From contig CAVRTQ010000018.1 of NCBI GenBank assembly GCA_963724195.1, positions 304,523 to 368,522 of the forward strand: 64,000 nt of DNA, given 5' to 3'. Shown here one piece after another: positions 18,624 to 26,177 of this stretch. A program made the position numbers and the translations under genes. This DNA comes from Solirubrobacter sp963724195. Lineage in GTDB: Bacteria; Actinomycetota; Thermoleophilia; Solirubrobacterales; Solirubrobacteraceae. The notes beneath the pieces were generated by a model. That model did not search any database. It was not told where the DNA came from and worked only from the letters and a program-made list of their open reading frames with translations. Position 1 is the first letter of the stretch. Each line of letters starts with the position of its first letter.

Positions 18624-19909
18624 CAACCGGACGGATCGAGCTCGAACAAGGTGCCGCCGATCTCGACGTCGTCGCCCGGCTCGAACCCGGCCCGCTCGAG
18701 CGCCGAGATCACGCCCATCCGGCGCAGCCGCTGCTCGACCAAAGCCGCAGCCTCCTCGTTCTCCATGTCCCAGCGCATGAACAGCCGCTCGACGGCTTCA
18801 CCCGTGACGATCCACTCGCCCGCGGGCCCGCGGGTGATGTCGAACGACGGGCGCCCCTTGACCGGACGGAAGACGGCGAACTCCGCCACGTCGTCCTCGC
18901 CGGACACCTCGGACTCCGGCGGCGCGACCGGCACGCGCTCGAGCAGCTCACCGCGCAGCTCATTCAGGCCGATCGAGGTCGCGCTCGACGTGACGATCAC
19001 CGGGAACGCGACACGCTCGCGCCACTCGGCCGCGGCCTCCGCAGCCACCTCGGGCGTCACCAAATCGGCCTTCGACAGCGCCAGCAGGCGCGGGAGCGAG
19101 GCCAGCCGCGGGTCGTGCTCGGCCAGCTCGCGCTCGATCACCTCGAAGTTCGTCTCCGGGTCCGAGCCGTCCAGCGGCGCGAGGTCCAGCACGTGCACGA
19201 GCAGCCGCGTCCGCTCGACGTGCGCGAGGAAGTCGTGGCCGAGGCCGGCGCCGTCGGACGCGCCTTCGATCAAGCCCGGGATGTCGGCCAGGATGAGCTG
19301 GCGGTCGTCGGCCTCGATCGTGCCCAGCACCGGCACCAACGTCGTGAAGGGGTACGCGGCCACCTTCGGCTGCGCGCGGGTCATCGTCGCCAGCAGCGAG
19401 GACTTGCCGGCGTTGGGGAGCCCGACCAGGCCGACGTCGGCGAGCAGCTTGAGCTGCAGCTCGACGATGCCCTCCTCCCCCGGCAGCCCGCGCTCGGCGA
19501 GCCGCGGCGCCTGCCGCGTCGCGGTCGCGAACGTCTTGTTGCCGCGCCCGCCGGGCCCGCCCTTGGCCAGCGTCACTTCCTGCCCGGGGCGCACGAGGTC
19601 GAACGTGCGCCCGTCCCAGCGCTCCACGGTGGTGCCGGGCGGCACGGGGATGACGAGCCGGTCACCGTCCGCGCCGTGCATGAGCTTGCCCATGCCGTGC
19701 CCGCCGCGCTCGGCCTTGAAGCGCCCGCGGCGCCGGAAGGACTGCAGGTCGCGCAGGGAGTCGTCGCAGCGCAGCAGCACGTCGCCGCCGCGGCCGCCGT
19801 CCCCACCGTCCGGGCCGCCCTTGGGCACGCGGGATTCGCGCCGGAACGACATCGAGCCGTCACCGCCGCGTCCGGCTTCGACTTCGATACGTGCGCGATC
19901 AGCCAGCAT
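18623..19909 (-). CDS. obgE: Obg GTPase (ObgE/CgtA)
   Basis: The 428-residue protein has the glycine-rich Obg fold at 1-157 (EAGRGGDGSMSFRRESRVPK, GGPDGGDGGRGGD), then the G domain: G1 GLPNAGKSSLL, switch region AAYPFTTLVPVLG, G3 DIPGLIEGA, G4 SKAD and G5 SSATS. A C-terminal OCT domain follows (about 345-420: GRPSFDITRGPAGEWIVTGE). Obg acts in late 50S assembly and stress control. It diverges from the SDR gene with only 23 bases between the starts. obgE is first in the run obgE-proB. Confidence 0.96.
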   Translation of the reverse strand: MLADRARIEVEAGRGGDGSMSFRRESRVPKGGPDGGDGGRGGDVLLRCDDSLRDLQSFRRRGRFKAERGGHGMGKLMHGADGDRLVIPVPPGTTVERWDGRTFDLVRPGQEVTLAKGGPGGRGNKTFATATRQAPRLAERGLPGEEGIVELQLKLLADVGLVGLPNAGKSSLLATMTRAQPKVAAYPFTTLVPVLGTIEADDRQLILADIPGLIEGASDGAGLGHDFLAHVERTRLLVHVLDLAPLDGSDPETNFEVIERELAEHDPRLASLPRLLALSKADLVTPEVAAEAAAEWRERVAFPVIVTSSATSIGLNELRGELLERVPVAPPESEVSGEDDVAEFAVFRPVKGRPSFDITRGPAGEWIVTGEAVERLFMRWDMENEEAAALVEQRLRRMGVISALERAGFEPGDDVEIGGTLFELDPSG

Positions 19910-19932
19910 TTCGCGGGGTAACGATAGGAGCC

Positions 19933-20604
19933 ATGGACAAAGTCATGGTGATCGCGGGCGCTTCGAGCGGGATCGGGGCCGCCACGGCCCGCCAGGCGGC
20001 GGAGGCCGGGTACCGCGTCGTGCTCGGCGCGCGCTCGGAGGACAAGCTGCAGCAACTGGCCGAGGAGACGGGCGGGATCGCGGTCCGGTGCGACGTCTCC
20101 GAGTACGCGCAAGTGGAGGCGCTCGCCCGACGGGCGCTCGACGAGTACGGCCAGATCGACGTCGTCTTCGCCAACGCCGGCGTCGGCCACCCGCGCGGGT
20201 TCGAAGCCGGCGACCCGGACGACGCCAAACAGATGGTGATCACGAACGTCTTCGGCATCTACGCCACCATCCGGGCCACCGCCAAAGCGCTGCGAGACAC
20301 GCAGGGCCACCTCGTGATCACGAGCAGCATCGCGGGCCGCCGCGCGCTCAAGGGCTCGCTCTACTCCGCCACGAAGTTCGCCGTCACCGGCATGGCCGAG
20401 GCCGCCCGCCAGGACTTCAACGGCACCGGCGTGAGAACCACCCTCATCTCCCCCGGCATGGTCGAGACACCGGGTTTCAGTCATCCGCAGGACGACGTCC
20501 TCGTCGCCGACGACATCGCCCGCGCCGTGCTGTTCGCGGTCTCCCAGCCACCGCACATGGACGTCAACGAGATCCTCATCCGCCCGACGGCGCAGGACAG
20601 CTGA
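19933..20604 (+). CDS. Short-chain dehydrogenase/reductase
   Basis: The 223-residue classical SDR has the cofactor motif VIAGASSGIGAATARQA (about 6-22), NAG in VVFANAGVG, a catalytic Ser in LVITSSIAGRR and YSATK (catalytic Tyr and Lys), then ISPGMVETPG. ARSEDKLQQL after beta-2, with Arg, suggests NADP preference. The substrate cannot be told. ATG at 19933 follows ATAGGAG with good spacing; an upstream in-frame ATG has no support. It diverges from obgE and is followed by a hairpin. Confidence 0.88.
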   Translation: MDKVMVIAGASSGIGAATARQAAEAGYRVVLGARSEDKLQQLAEETGGIAVRCDVSEYAQVEALARRALDEYGQIDVVFANAGVGHPRGFEAGDPDDAKQMVITNVFGIYATIRATAKALRDTQGHLVITSSIAGRRALKGSLYSATKFAVTGMAEAARQDFNGTGVRTTLISPGMVETPGFSHPQDDVLVADDIARAVLFAVSQPPHMDVNEILIRPTAQDS

Positions 20605-20631
20605 ATCATCCGTTTGGTCGATGGCACGGCT

Positions 20632-20656
20632 CCGGCGGACCCATACGGTCCGCCGG
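20632..20656 (+). terminator. Hairpin after the SDR gene
   Basis: A 10-bp stem CCGGCGGACC (20632-20641) / GGTCCGCCGG (20647-20656) with a 5-base loop lies 27 bases after the SDR stop. There is no U-tract. The last base is the first base of the putative GTG start of the next gene, so it could also be a leader structure of that gene. Confidence 0.5.
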
Positions 20657-21006
20657 TGCTCGAGGCCAGGATCGACGCCCTGTTCGCTGCCGCCCACGCC
20701 GCCTGCGGAGACGACGAGCTCGCGGCCCAAGCCACGCGCCGCGTGCTCGTCGCGGACCCTCACGGCCCGATCGACACCCTCACCGCCCGTGCCGCGTTGC
20801 TCGCCGCCGGCCGTGCCGACCACGACGTGGACGACGCGATCGTGCTGGCGCGGGTGCTCGGCTGGAAGACGGACCGGATCGCGGCCCAGCTCCGCACGAC
20901 CCAGGCCGACGTCAGGGGCCGGATCGCCCGCGGGCTGCGAACGCGGCTGCCTCCGCCCGGTTTCGCAACCGCAGCTTCTCCAGCACGTGGCGCACATGGG
21001 TCTTGA
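20656..21006 (+). CDS. Small putative helix-turn-helix protein, function unknown
   Basis: From GTG 20656 this encodes about 116 residues. The start VLEARIDALFAAAHAACGDD is helical, and the second half (about 62-102: AIVLARVLGWKTDRIAAQLR, TTQADVRGRIARGLRTRL) has the spacing of a sigma-70 region 4-type HTH. The last 30 residues overlap the convergent response regulator by 95 bases and look like low-complexity read-through, so the true end may be earlier. I do not recognise a family; a small DNA-binding partner of the neighbouring two-component system is only a guess. Confidence 0.45.
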   Translation: MLEARIDALFAAAHAACGDDELAAQATRRVLVADPHGPIDTLTARAALLAAGRADHDVDDAIVLARVLGWKTDRIAAQLRTTQADVRGRIARGLRTRLPPPGFATAASPARGAHGS

Positions 21007-21493
21007 CCGTCGCCTCGCTCACCACGAGCCGCTCCGCGATCTCGCGGTTGCGCAGCCCTTGGCCGAGCAGCTCGAGCACCTCGCGTTCGCGCACGCTCAG
21101 CTCGTCCGGCGGCACCTCGGCCGACGCCATCACGATGTGCTCGTCGGAGAGCACCGCGGCGACGAGCTGCCGCGGCGGCATGTCCTTGAGCAGGTAGCCG
21201 CTCGCCCCGACCTTCAGCGCCGCGCGCACGTCGAGCGCGTCCTCGGACACGGTCAGCATCAGCACCCGCACGTCCGGGGTGCGAGCGTGGATCGCCGCAC
21301 ACGCCTCCACCCCGCCGATGTCCGGCATCCCGACGTCGAGCAGCGCGACGTCCGGCCGCACCCGCGCGGCCAGCTCGACGGCTTCGCGCCCACCGGCGGC
21401 CAAGCCCACGACATCGATGCGGGGATCCGCGGCCAGCAGCGCCGCCGTGCCCTCCCGCATGAGCCGGTGATCGTCGGCGATGATCACTCGCAC
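20912..21493 (-). CDS. NarL/FixJ-type response regulator
   Basis: The 193-residue protein has a receiver domain (VRVIIADDHRLMREGTAALL; phospho-acceptor Asp in PDVALLDVGMPDIGG; conserved Thr in VLMLTVSEDA; Lys in GYLLKDMPP) and a C-terminal LuxR HTH (about 130-190: LSVREREVLELLGQGLRNRE, IAERLVVSEATVKTHVRHVL). It is the transcription-factor half of a two-component system with the divergent kinase at 21512. GTG at 21493 gives the family's start; no Shine-Dalgarno is visible, so the mRNA may be leaderless. Confidence 0.93.
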   Translation of the reverse strand: MRVIIADDHRLMREGTAALLAADPRIDVVGLAAGGREAVELAARVRPDVALLDVGMPDIGGVEACAAIHARTPDVRVLMLTVSEDALDVRAALKVGASGYLLKDMPPRQLVAAVLSDEHIVMASAEVPPDELSVREREVLELLGQGLRNREIAERLVVSEATVKTHVRHVLEKLRLRNRAEAAAFAARGRSGP

Positions 21494-21499
21494 GAGGAC

Positions 21500-21505
21500 T
21501 AGTAT
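21500..21505 (+). promoter_or_regulatory. Possible -10 for a leaderless histidine-kinase mRNA
   Basis: TAGTAT ends 6 bases before the kinase GTG at 21512, so transcription from it would start at or next to the start codon. It overlaps the palindrome ACTAGT (21498-21503), in the middle of an 18-base gap shared with the divergent regulator. No -35 match was found. Confidence 0.35.
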
Positions 21506-21511
21506 CGCGCC

Positions 21512-22537
21512 GTGCTCGACCCTGCGGTTCTCGCGAGCCTCGCGGCCGTCTCGCGCGTGTCCCGCGCGCTGGTCGCGCCGGACGAGCTGCCGGTCCTGGC
21601 GACGGCCGCGCTGGAGGAGATGCGCGAGGTCCTGCACCTCGACCGCGCCGTGCTCTTCCTGCCCGACGCGGACGGCCAGCCCGTCCTGCGCCGCTTCGTC
21701 GGTGACGACGCCGCGGCGGAGCTGAGCTTCGACGAGGAGGCGTGGCGACTCGCCACCGGCGCGCCGATCGTGCTCCGCGAGCCCGCCGGGTGGCTCGTGG
21801 CGAACCCGTTCGACCCGCCCGCCACCGACTGGCTGATCCTGCCGCTCGTGGAAGGCGTCGTGATCGCCTCCGCGCCCGAGCCGATCGCCATCGACCCGCT
21901 GTCCGGCACCGTGCTCAGCCTGCTGTGCTCGCAGCTGAGCGCCGGGATCACGACCGCGCGGCTGCGGCGGGAGCTGCAGGCGGCGGCGATCGAGCGCGAG
22001 CGTCGCACGCTCGCCGCCGAGGTGCACGACGGGCTCGCGCAGTACCTCGCGGTCGCGCGGCGGGAGCTCGCGCTGCCCGACCCCGACCGCGCGCGGCTCA
22101 CGGAGGCCGTGGAATCCGCGCACCGGCTGGTGCGCGAGCGACTGCGCGCGCTGTCGAGCGAGACGCCCACGAGCCTGTGCGCGGCGCTCCAGAGCGCGGC
22201 CCGCCGCGCCCGCACGCCGGTGCGGCTCTCGGGCGACGGCGACGCCGGACCGGAGGCGATCACGCTCGCCGCGCGGGTGGTGAGCGAGGCGCTCGCCAAC
22301 GCCGACGCGCACGCGGACGCCACCTGCGTCGACATCAGCTACGCCGCCGACGAGCGGCTCTGGCTGACCGTGCGCGACGACGGCTGCGGCTTCGATCCCG
22401 CGCACGCGCGCGGCGTCGAGGACGGCCACCTCGGGCTGACCGTCATGCGCGAGCGGGCGCGCGGCTACGGCGGCGAGTGCACGGTGACGTCGAGCCCGGG
22501 TGAGGGGACGGAGGTACGGCTGTGGATTCCGCTCTAG
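21512..22537 (+). CDS. Sensor histidine kinase (GAF plus HisKA_3/HATPase)
   Basis: The 341-residue protein has an N-terminal GAF-like domain (about 10-150: ALEEMREVLHLDRAVLFLPD, PATDWLILPLVEGVVIAS), a HisKA_3 dimerization helix with the phospho-acceptor His in TLAAEVHDGLAQYLAVARRE, and a HATPase_c domain with N-box SEALANADAHA, G1 VRDDGCGFDP and G2 GHLGLTVMRERA. It has no membrane segment, so it senses a cytoplasmic signal. It diverges from its likely partner regulator and overlaps the start of the next gene (MEDS domain) by 16 bases, which suggests these three act together. Confidence 0.92.
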   Translation: MLDPAVLASLAAVSRVSRALVAPDELPVLATAALEEMREVLHLDRAVLFLPDADGQPVLRRFVGDDAAAELSFDEEAWRLATGAPIVLREPAGWLVANPFDPPATDWLILPLVEGVVIASAPEPIAIDPLSGTVLSLLCSQLSAGITTARLRRELQAAAIERERRTLAAEVHDGLAQYLAVARRELALPDPDRARLTEAVESAHRLVRERLRALSSETPTSLCAALQSAARRARTPVRLSGDGDAGPEAITLAARVVSEALANADAHADATCVDISYAADERLWLTVRDDGCGFDPAHARGVEDGHLGLTVMRERARGYGGECTVTSSPGEGTEVRLWIPL

Positions 22538-23038
22538 AGCAGGCGATCGCGCCCGGGGCGTGCCCGCATCTGGCGATGCTGCTGAGCTCGCCGGACGCGG
22601 TCGCGCCGACGCTCGCGTCGTTCTACGCGCTCGGCGCCAAACGCAACGGCTGGCTGTTCCACCGGTCGCGCGTCGGGTCACTCAGAGGACGATCGCGCCG
22701 CACTGCGCGCCGCCGGCCTGGACGTGGACGCGCTGGAGGCGGCCGGACGGATGGTGTTCAGCGAGATCTCGTCCGGGATCTCCGTCGAGGACTACGTGCA
22801 CGCGTGGGAGCCGGAGCTCGAGGCGGCGCTCGCGCGCGGCTACGACGCCGCCTGGTGGGCGCGCTTCCCGATCGGCCCGGACGCGGAGATCATCGACCGC
22901 TCGGTGGCCTACGACGCCGCCTGGGACGCGCACTTCCACGACAGGCCGTGCGTGTCCCTGTGCCTGTTCATCGTGGGTGACGTCGAGCGCGACCACCGGA
23001 CGGCGCAGATCGCCGCCACCCACGACGCCGTGCTTTAG
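22522..23038 (+). CDS. MEDS-domain-like sensory protein, one frameshift
   Basis: From GTG 22522 the frame reads VDSALEQAIAPGACPHLAML, with GAKRNGWLFHR; after an extra base near 22688 the product continues EDDRAALRAAGLDVDALEAA, GRMVFSEIS, ARGYDAAWWARFPIGPDAE and HDRPCVSLCLFIVGDVE. The layout matches the MEDS (DcmR sensory) domain: a His near the start, a segment after the glycine-rich turn, AAGLDV, and a closing LC-x-F strand. Total about 171 residues. MEDS domains are thought to bind small ligands and often pair with kinases or anti-sigma factors. It is translationally coupled to the kinase and ends convergently at lpd. Confidence 0.6.
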
Positions 23039-24812
23039 GTCTTCGGCGCTTGCGCTTGGGCATGATGTCCGTGATCGTGCCCTCGGCCATCTCGGCGGAG
23101 AACCCGATCGTCTCGGACAGGGTCGGATGCGGGTGGATCGTGAGCGCGATGTCCTCCGCGTCCAGCCCGGCCTCGATCGCCAGGACGGCTTCCGCGAGCA
23201 GCTCGCCGGCGTTGATGCCGACGATCCCCGCGCCGAGCACCCGATGCGTCTCGGGTTCGACGATGAGCTTCGTCAGGCCGTCCGAGCGCCCCGTGCTCAG
23301 CGCCCGGCCCGAAGCCGCCCACGGGAACGCGCCGACCTCGTACTCGATCCCGTCGGCCTTGGCCTGCGTCTCGGTGAGCCCGGTCCACGCCAGCTCCGGG
23401 TCCGTGTAGGCCACGGAGGGAATCGAGCGCACGTCCCAGGTGAGGTCGTGGCCCGCGATCACCTCGGCCGCGAGCACGCCCTCGTGCGTGGCCTTGTGGG
23501 CCAGCATCGGCTCGCCGCGCACGTCGCCGATCGAGAAGATGTGCGGCACGTTCGTCTTCATCTGGCCGTCGGAGGCGATGAACCCGCGCTCGTCGACGGT
23601 CACGCCCGCGGCTTCGGCCCCGATGACCTTGCCGTTGGGGCGGCGGCCGACGGCGACCAGGATGCGGTCGAACGTCTCGACGCTCTCGCCGAACTTGACC
23701 TTCAGGCCGTCCTCGCCCGCCTCGACGGACTCGACGCCGGTCTTCAGATGGATGGCCTCGTAGCGGCCCTTGATGCGCTTCTCGAGCACGCGCACGAGGT
23801 CCTTGTCGGCGCCCGGGATGAGCTGGTCGAGCAACTCCACGACCGTCACCTTGGAGCCGAGGGCGTCGTAGACCGTCGCCATCTCGAGCCCGATGATGCC
23901 GCCGCCGATGACCAGCAGCCGCTCCGGGATCTCCTCGACCTCGAGCGCGCCGGTGGAGTCCATGATCCGCGGGTCCTCGGGCAGGAACGGCAGCGAGGCC
24001 GCCTCCGAGCCGGACGCGATGATGCAGTGCTCGAAGCCGACGACGGTGTCGCCGACCTTGATCGAGTTCGGCGAGGTGAACTCGCCGGAACCGCGCACGA
24101 CCTCGACCTTGCGCTGCTTGGCGAGGTTCTCGAGGCCCCCGACGAGGCGCCCGACCACGTCGTTCTTCCACCCGCGCACGTGATCGAGGTCGATCGTCGG
24201 CTTGGCGAACGAGATGCCGGACTCGGTGAGCTCCTCGGCCTCGGTGAGCACCTTGGCGACGTGCAGGAGCGCCTTGGACGGGATGCAGCCGACGTTCAGG
24301 CACACGCCGCCGAGCGTCTCGCCCTTGTCGATCAGCGCCACGGACAGCCCGAGGTCGGCGGCGCGGAAGGCGGCCGTGTAGCCACCGGGGCCGGCGCCGA
24401 ACACGGCGACCTGGACCTTGACGTCCGCGTCCTCGGGGATGCCGGAGGACGTGGGCGCGTCGGTCGTGGGTGAAGCGGGCGACTCGGCCGGGCCGGAGCT
24501 GTCGCCGTAGCCCTGCGCGGGCGCCTCGGGCTTCTCCTCGACGTCGCCGCCTTCGGGCTTGGCCTCGGCGGGAGCGTCCGCCTCGGCGGCCTCGAGCTGC
24601 ACGATCAGCGTGCCCTCGGCGACCTTGTCGCCCACGGCGACCTCGATCGACGTCACCTTGCCCGCGGCCGGCGACGGCACTTCCATCGTCGCCTTGTCGG
24701 ACTCGAGCACGACCAGCGGGGTCTCCTCGGCCACCTCGTCGCCGACGGCCACGAGGATCTCGATGACGGGTACGGCGTCGAAATCGCCGATGTCCGGGAC
24801 CTTGACCTCCAT
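23035..24812 (-). CDS. lpd: Dihydrolipoamide dehydrogenase (E3) with N-terminal lipoyl domain
   Basis: The product of about 592 residues starts with a lipoyl domain (MEVKVPDIGDFDAVPVIEIL; lipoyl-Lys in ESDKATMEVPSP), a Pro/Ala-rich linker, and the flavoprotein core: FAD motif VAVFGAGPGGYTAAFRAADL, redox disulfide GGVCLNVGCIPSKALLHVAK, NAD motif LLVIGGGIIGLEMATVYDAL, FSIGDV, and the interface IHPHPTLSETI with catalytic His and Glu. ATG 24812 shares a base with the restored aceF stop (TGATG). After TITDIMPKRK a one-base change gives the likely end APKT at 23035; in the unchanged frame it would run to 22968, inside the MEDS gene. It is the last gene of aceE-aceF-lpd. Confidence 0.92.
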
Positions 24813-26174
24813 CACAGGAGCACCCTCCGCAGGTCGGAGAGCTGAGTTCACGAGGTGGGCCGTGAAGCGCGCCGCGAGCGCGCCGTCGATGACCCGGTGG
24901 TCGTAGGAGAGCGAGAGCGGCACCATCAGGCGCGGCACGAACTCCGAGCCGTTCCACACGGGCTTCATCGCCGAGCGGGTGACGCCGAGGATCGCGACCT
25001 CGGGGGCGTTGACGATCGGCGTGAACGACGTGCCGCCGATCCCGCCCAGCGACGAGATCGTGAACGTCGAGCCCTGCATGTCGCCGCCGCTGAGCTTGCC
25101 GTCGCGCGCCTTCTTCGACAGCTCCGTCAGGTCCTTGGCGATCTCCAGGATGCCCTTCTTGTCGGCGTCCTTGATGACCGGGACGACGAGGCCGTTCGGC
25201 GTGTCGGCCGCGAAGCCGATGTTGTAGTAGCGCTTGAGCACCAGGTCGTCGCCGTCCAGCGAGGCGTTGACGATCGGGTACGCCTTCAGCGACGCCACGA
25301 CGGCCTTGGCCAGGAGCGCGACCATCGTCACCTTGGCCTCGGACTGCTCGCCGTTGGTGCGCTTGCGGAACGCCTCCAGCTCGGTGATGTCCGCCTCGTC
25401 GTTGTGCGTGACGTGCGGGATCATCACCCAGTTGCGGGCCAGGTTCGGGCCGCTGATCTTCTGGATGCGGGTGAGCGGCTGGCGCTCGACCTCGCCGTAG
25501 CGCTCGAAGTTGACCTTCGGCCACGGCGCGAGGTTCAGGCCCTCGCTCCCCGCGGTCCCGCTGGGTGCCGCTGCTGAAACCGGCGCCGCTGGGGCGTCCT
25601 TCGCCTGCTGCACGTCCTCCTTGGTGATCCGGCCCTTGCGGCCGGTCCCGGTCACCGTCGAGAGGTCGATGCCCAGCTCGCGCGCGAGCCGGCGCACGGC
25701 CGGAGAGGCGTACGCGGGCGCTGCGCTGACGCCGCCCTTCTGCTGCGGCGACGTCGGCTGCGAGGGAGCGCCGGACGGCGTGCCCTCCACCTGCGGCGAC
25801 GCCGGCGGCTCGGACGAGTCGATCGACGTGGGCTCCTCGACCTCGCCGGCCTTCTCGGACTCCTGCGCGGCGATCGACGTGCCCTCGACCGCGCCCGGCA
25901 GGCGCCGTCTCGGCGTCCGGCGTCGCGCCGTTGGCGCCGCTGACCTCCAGCTGATGATCGCCGAGCCCTCTTTGACCTTGTCGCCGACGGAGACCTCGAT
26001 CGCCGCGACCTTGCCGGCCGACGGGGACGGGACCTCCATCGTCGCCTTGTCGGACTCCAGGACGACGAGCGGGTCCTCGGCGGCGACCTCGTCGCCCACC
26101 GAAACCAGCACCTCGATCACCGGCACATCGTCGAAGTCCCCGATGTCAGGGACGAGAACCTGTTCAGAAGCCAC
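24812..26174 (-). CDS. aceF: Dihydrolipoamide acetyltransferase (E2 of pyruvate dehydrogenase), frameshifted
   Basis: GTG 26174 starts a lipoyl domain (VASEQVLVPDIGDFDDVPVI; ESDKATMEVPSP), then a linker, the peripheral-subunit-binding domain (ASPAVRRLARELGIDLSTVT, GTGRKGRITKEDVQQA) and the acyltransferase core, with catalytic SYDHRVIDGALAARFTAHLV. A pair of compensating one-base changes near 25955 and 25893 garbles the end of the lipoyl domain; the neighbouring frame gives the expected IIQLEVSGANGATPDAETAP. An extra base near 24848 removes the natural end (LSDLRRVLL then TGA) and joins the frame to lpd. About 453 residues. It lies 3 bases after aceE. Confidence 0.92.
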
Positions 26175-26177
26175 GTC

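Noticed and set aside
22968..26174. A single E2-E3 fusion protein of the pyruvate dehydrogenase complex
   Set aside because: One extra base near 24848 explains it; the neighbouring frame has the normal E2 stop overlapping the lpd ATG.
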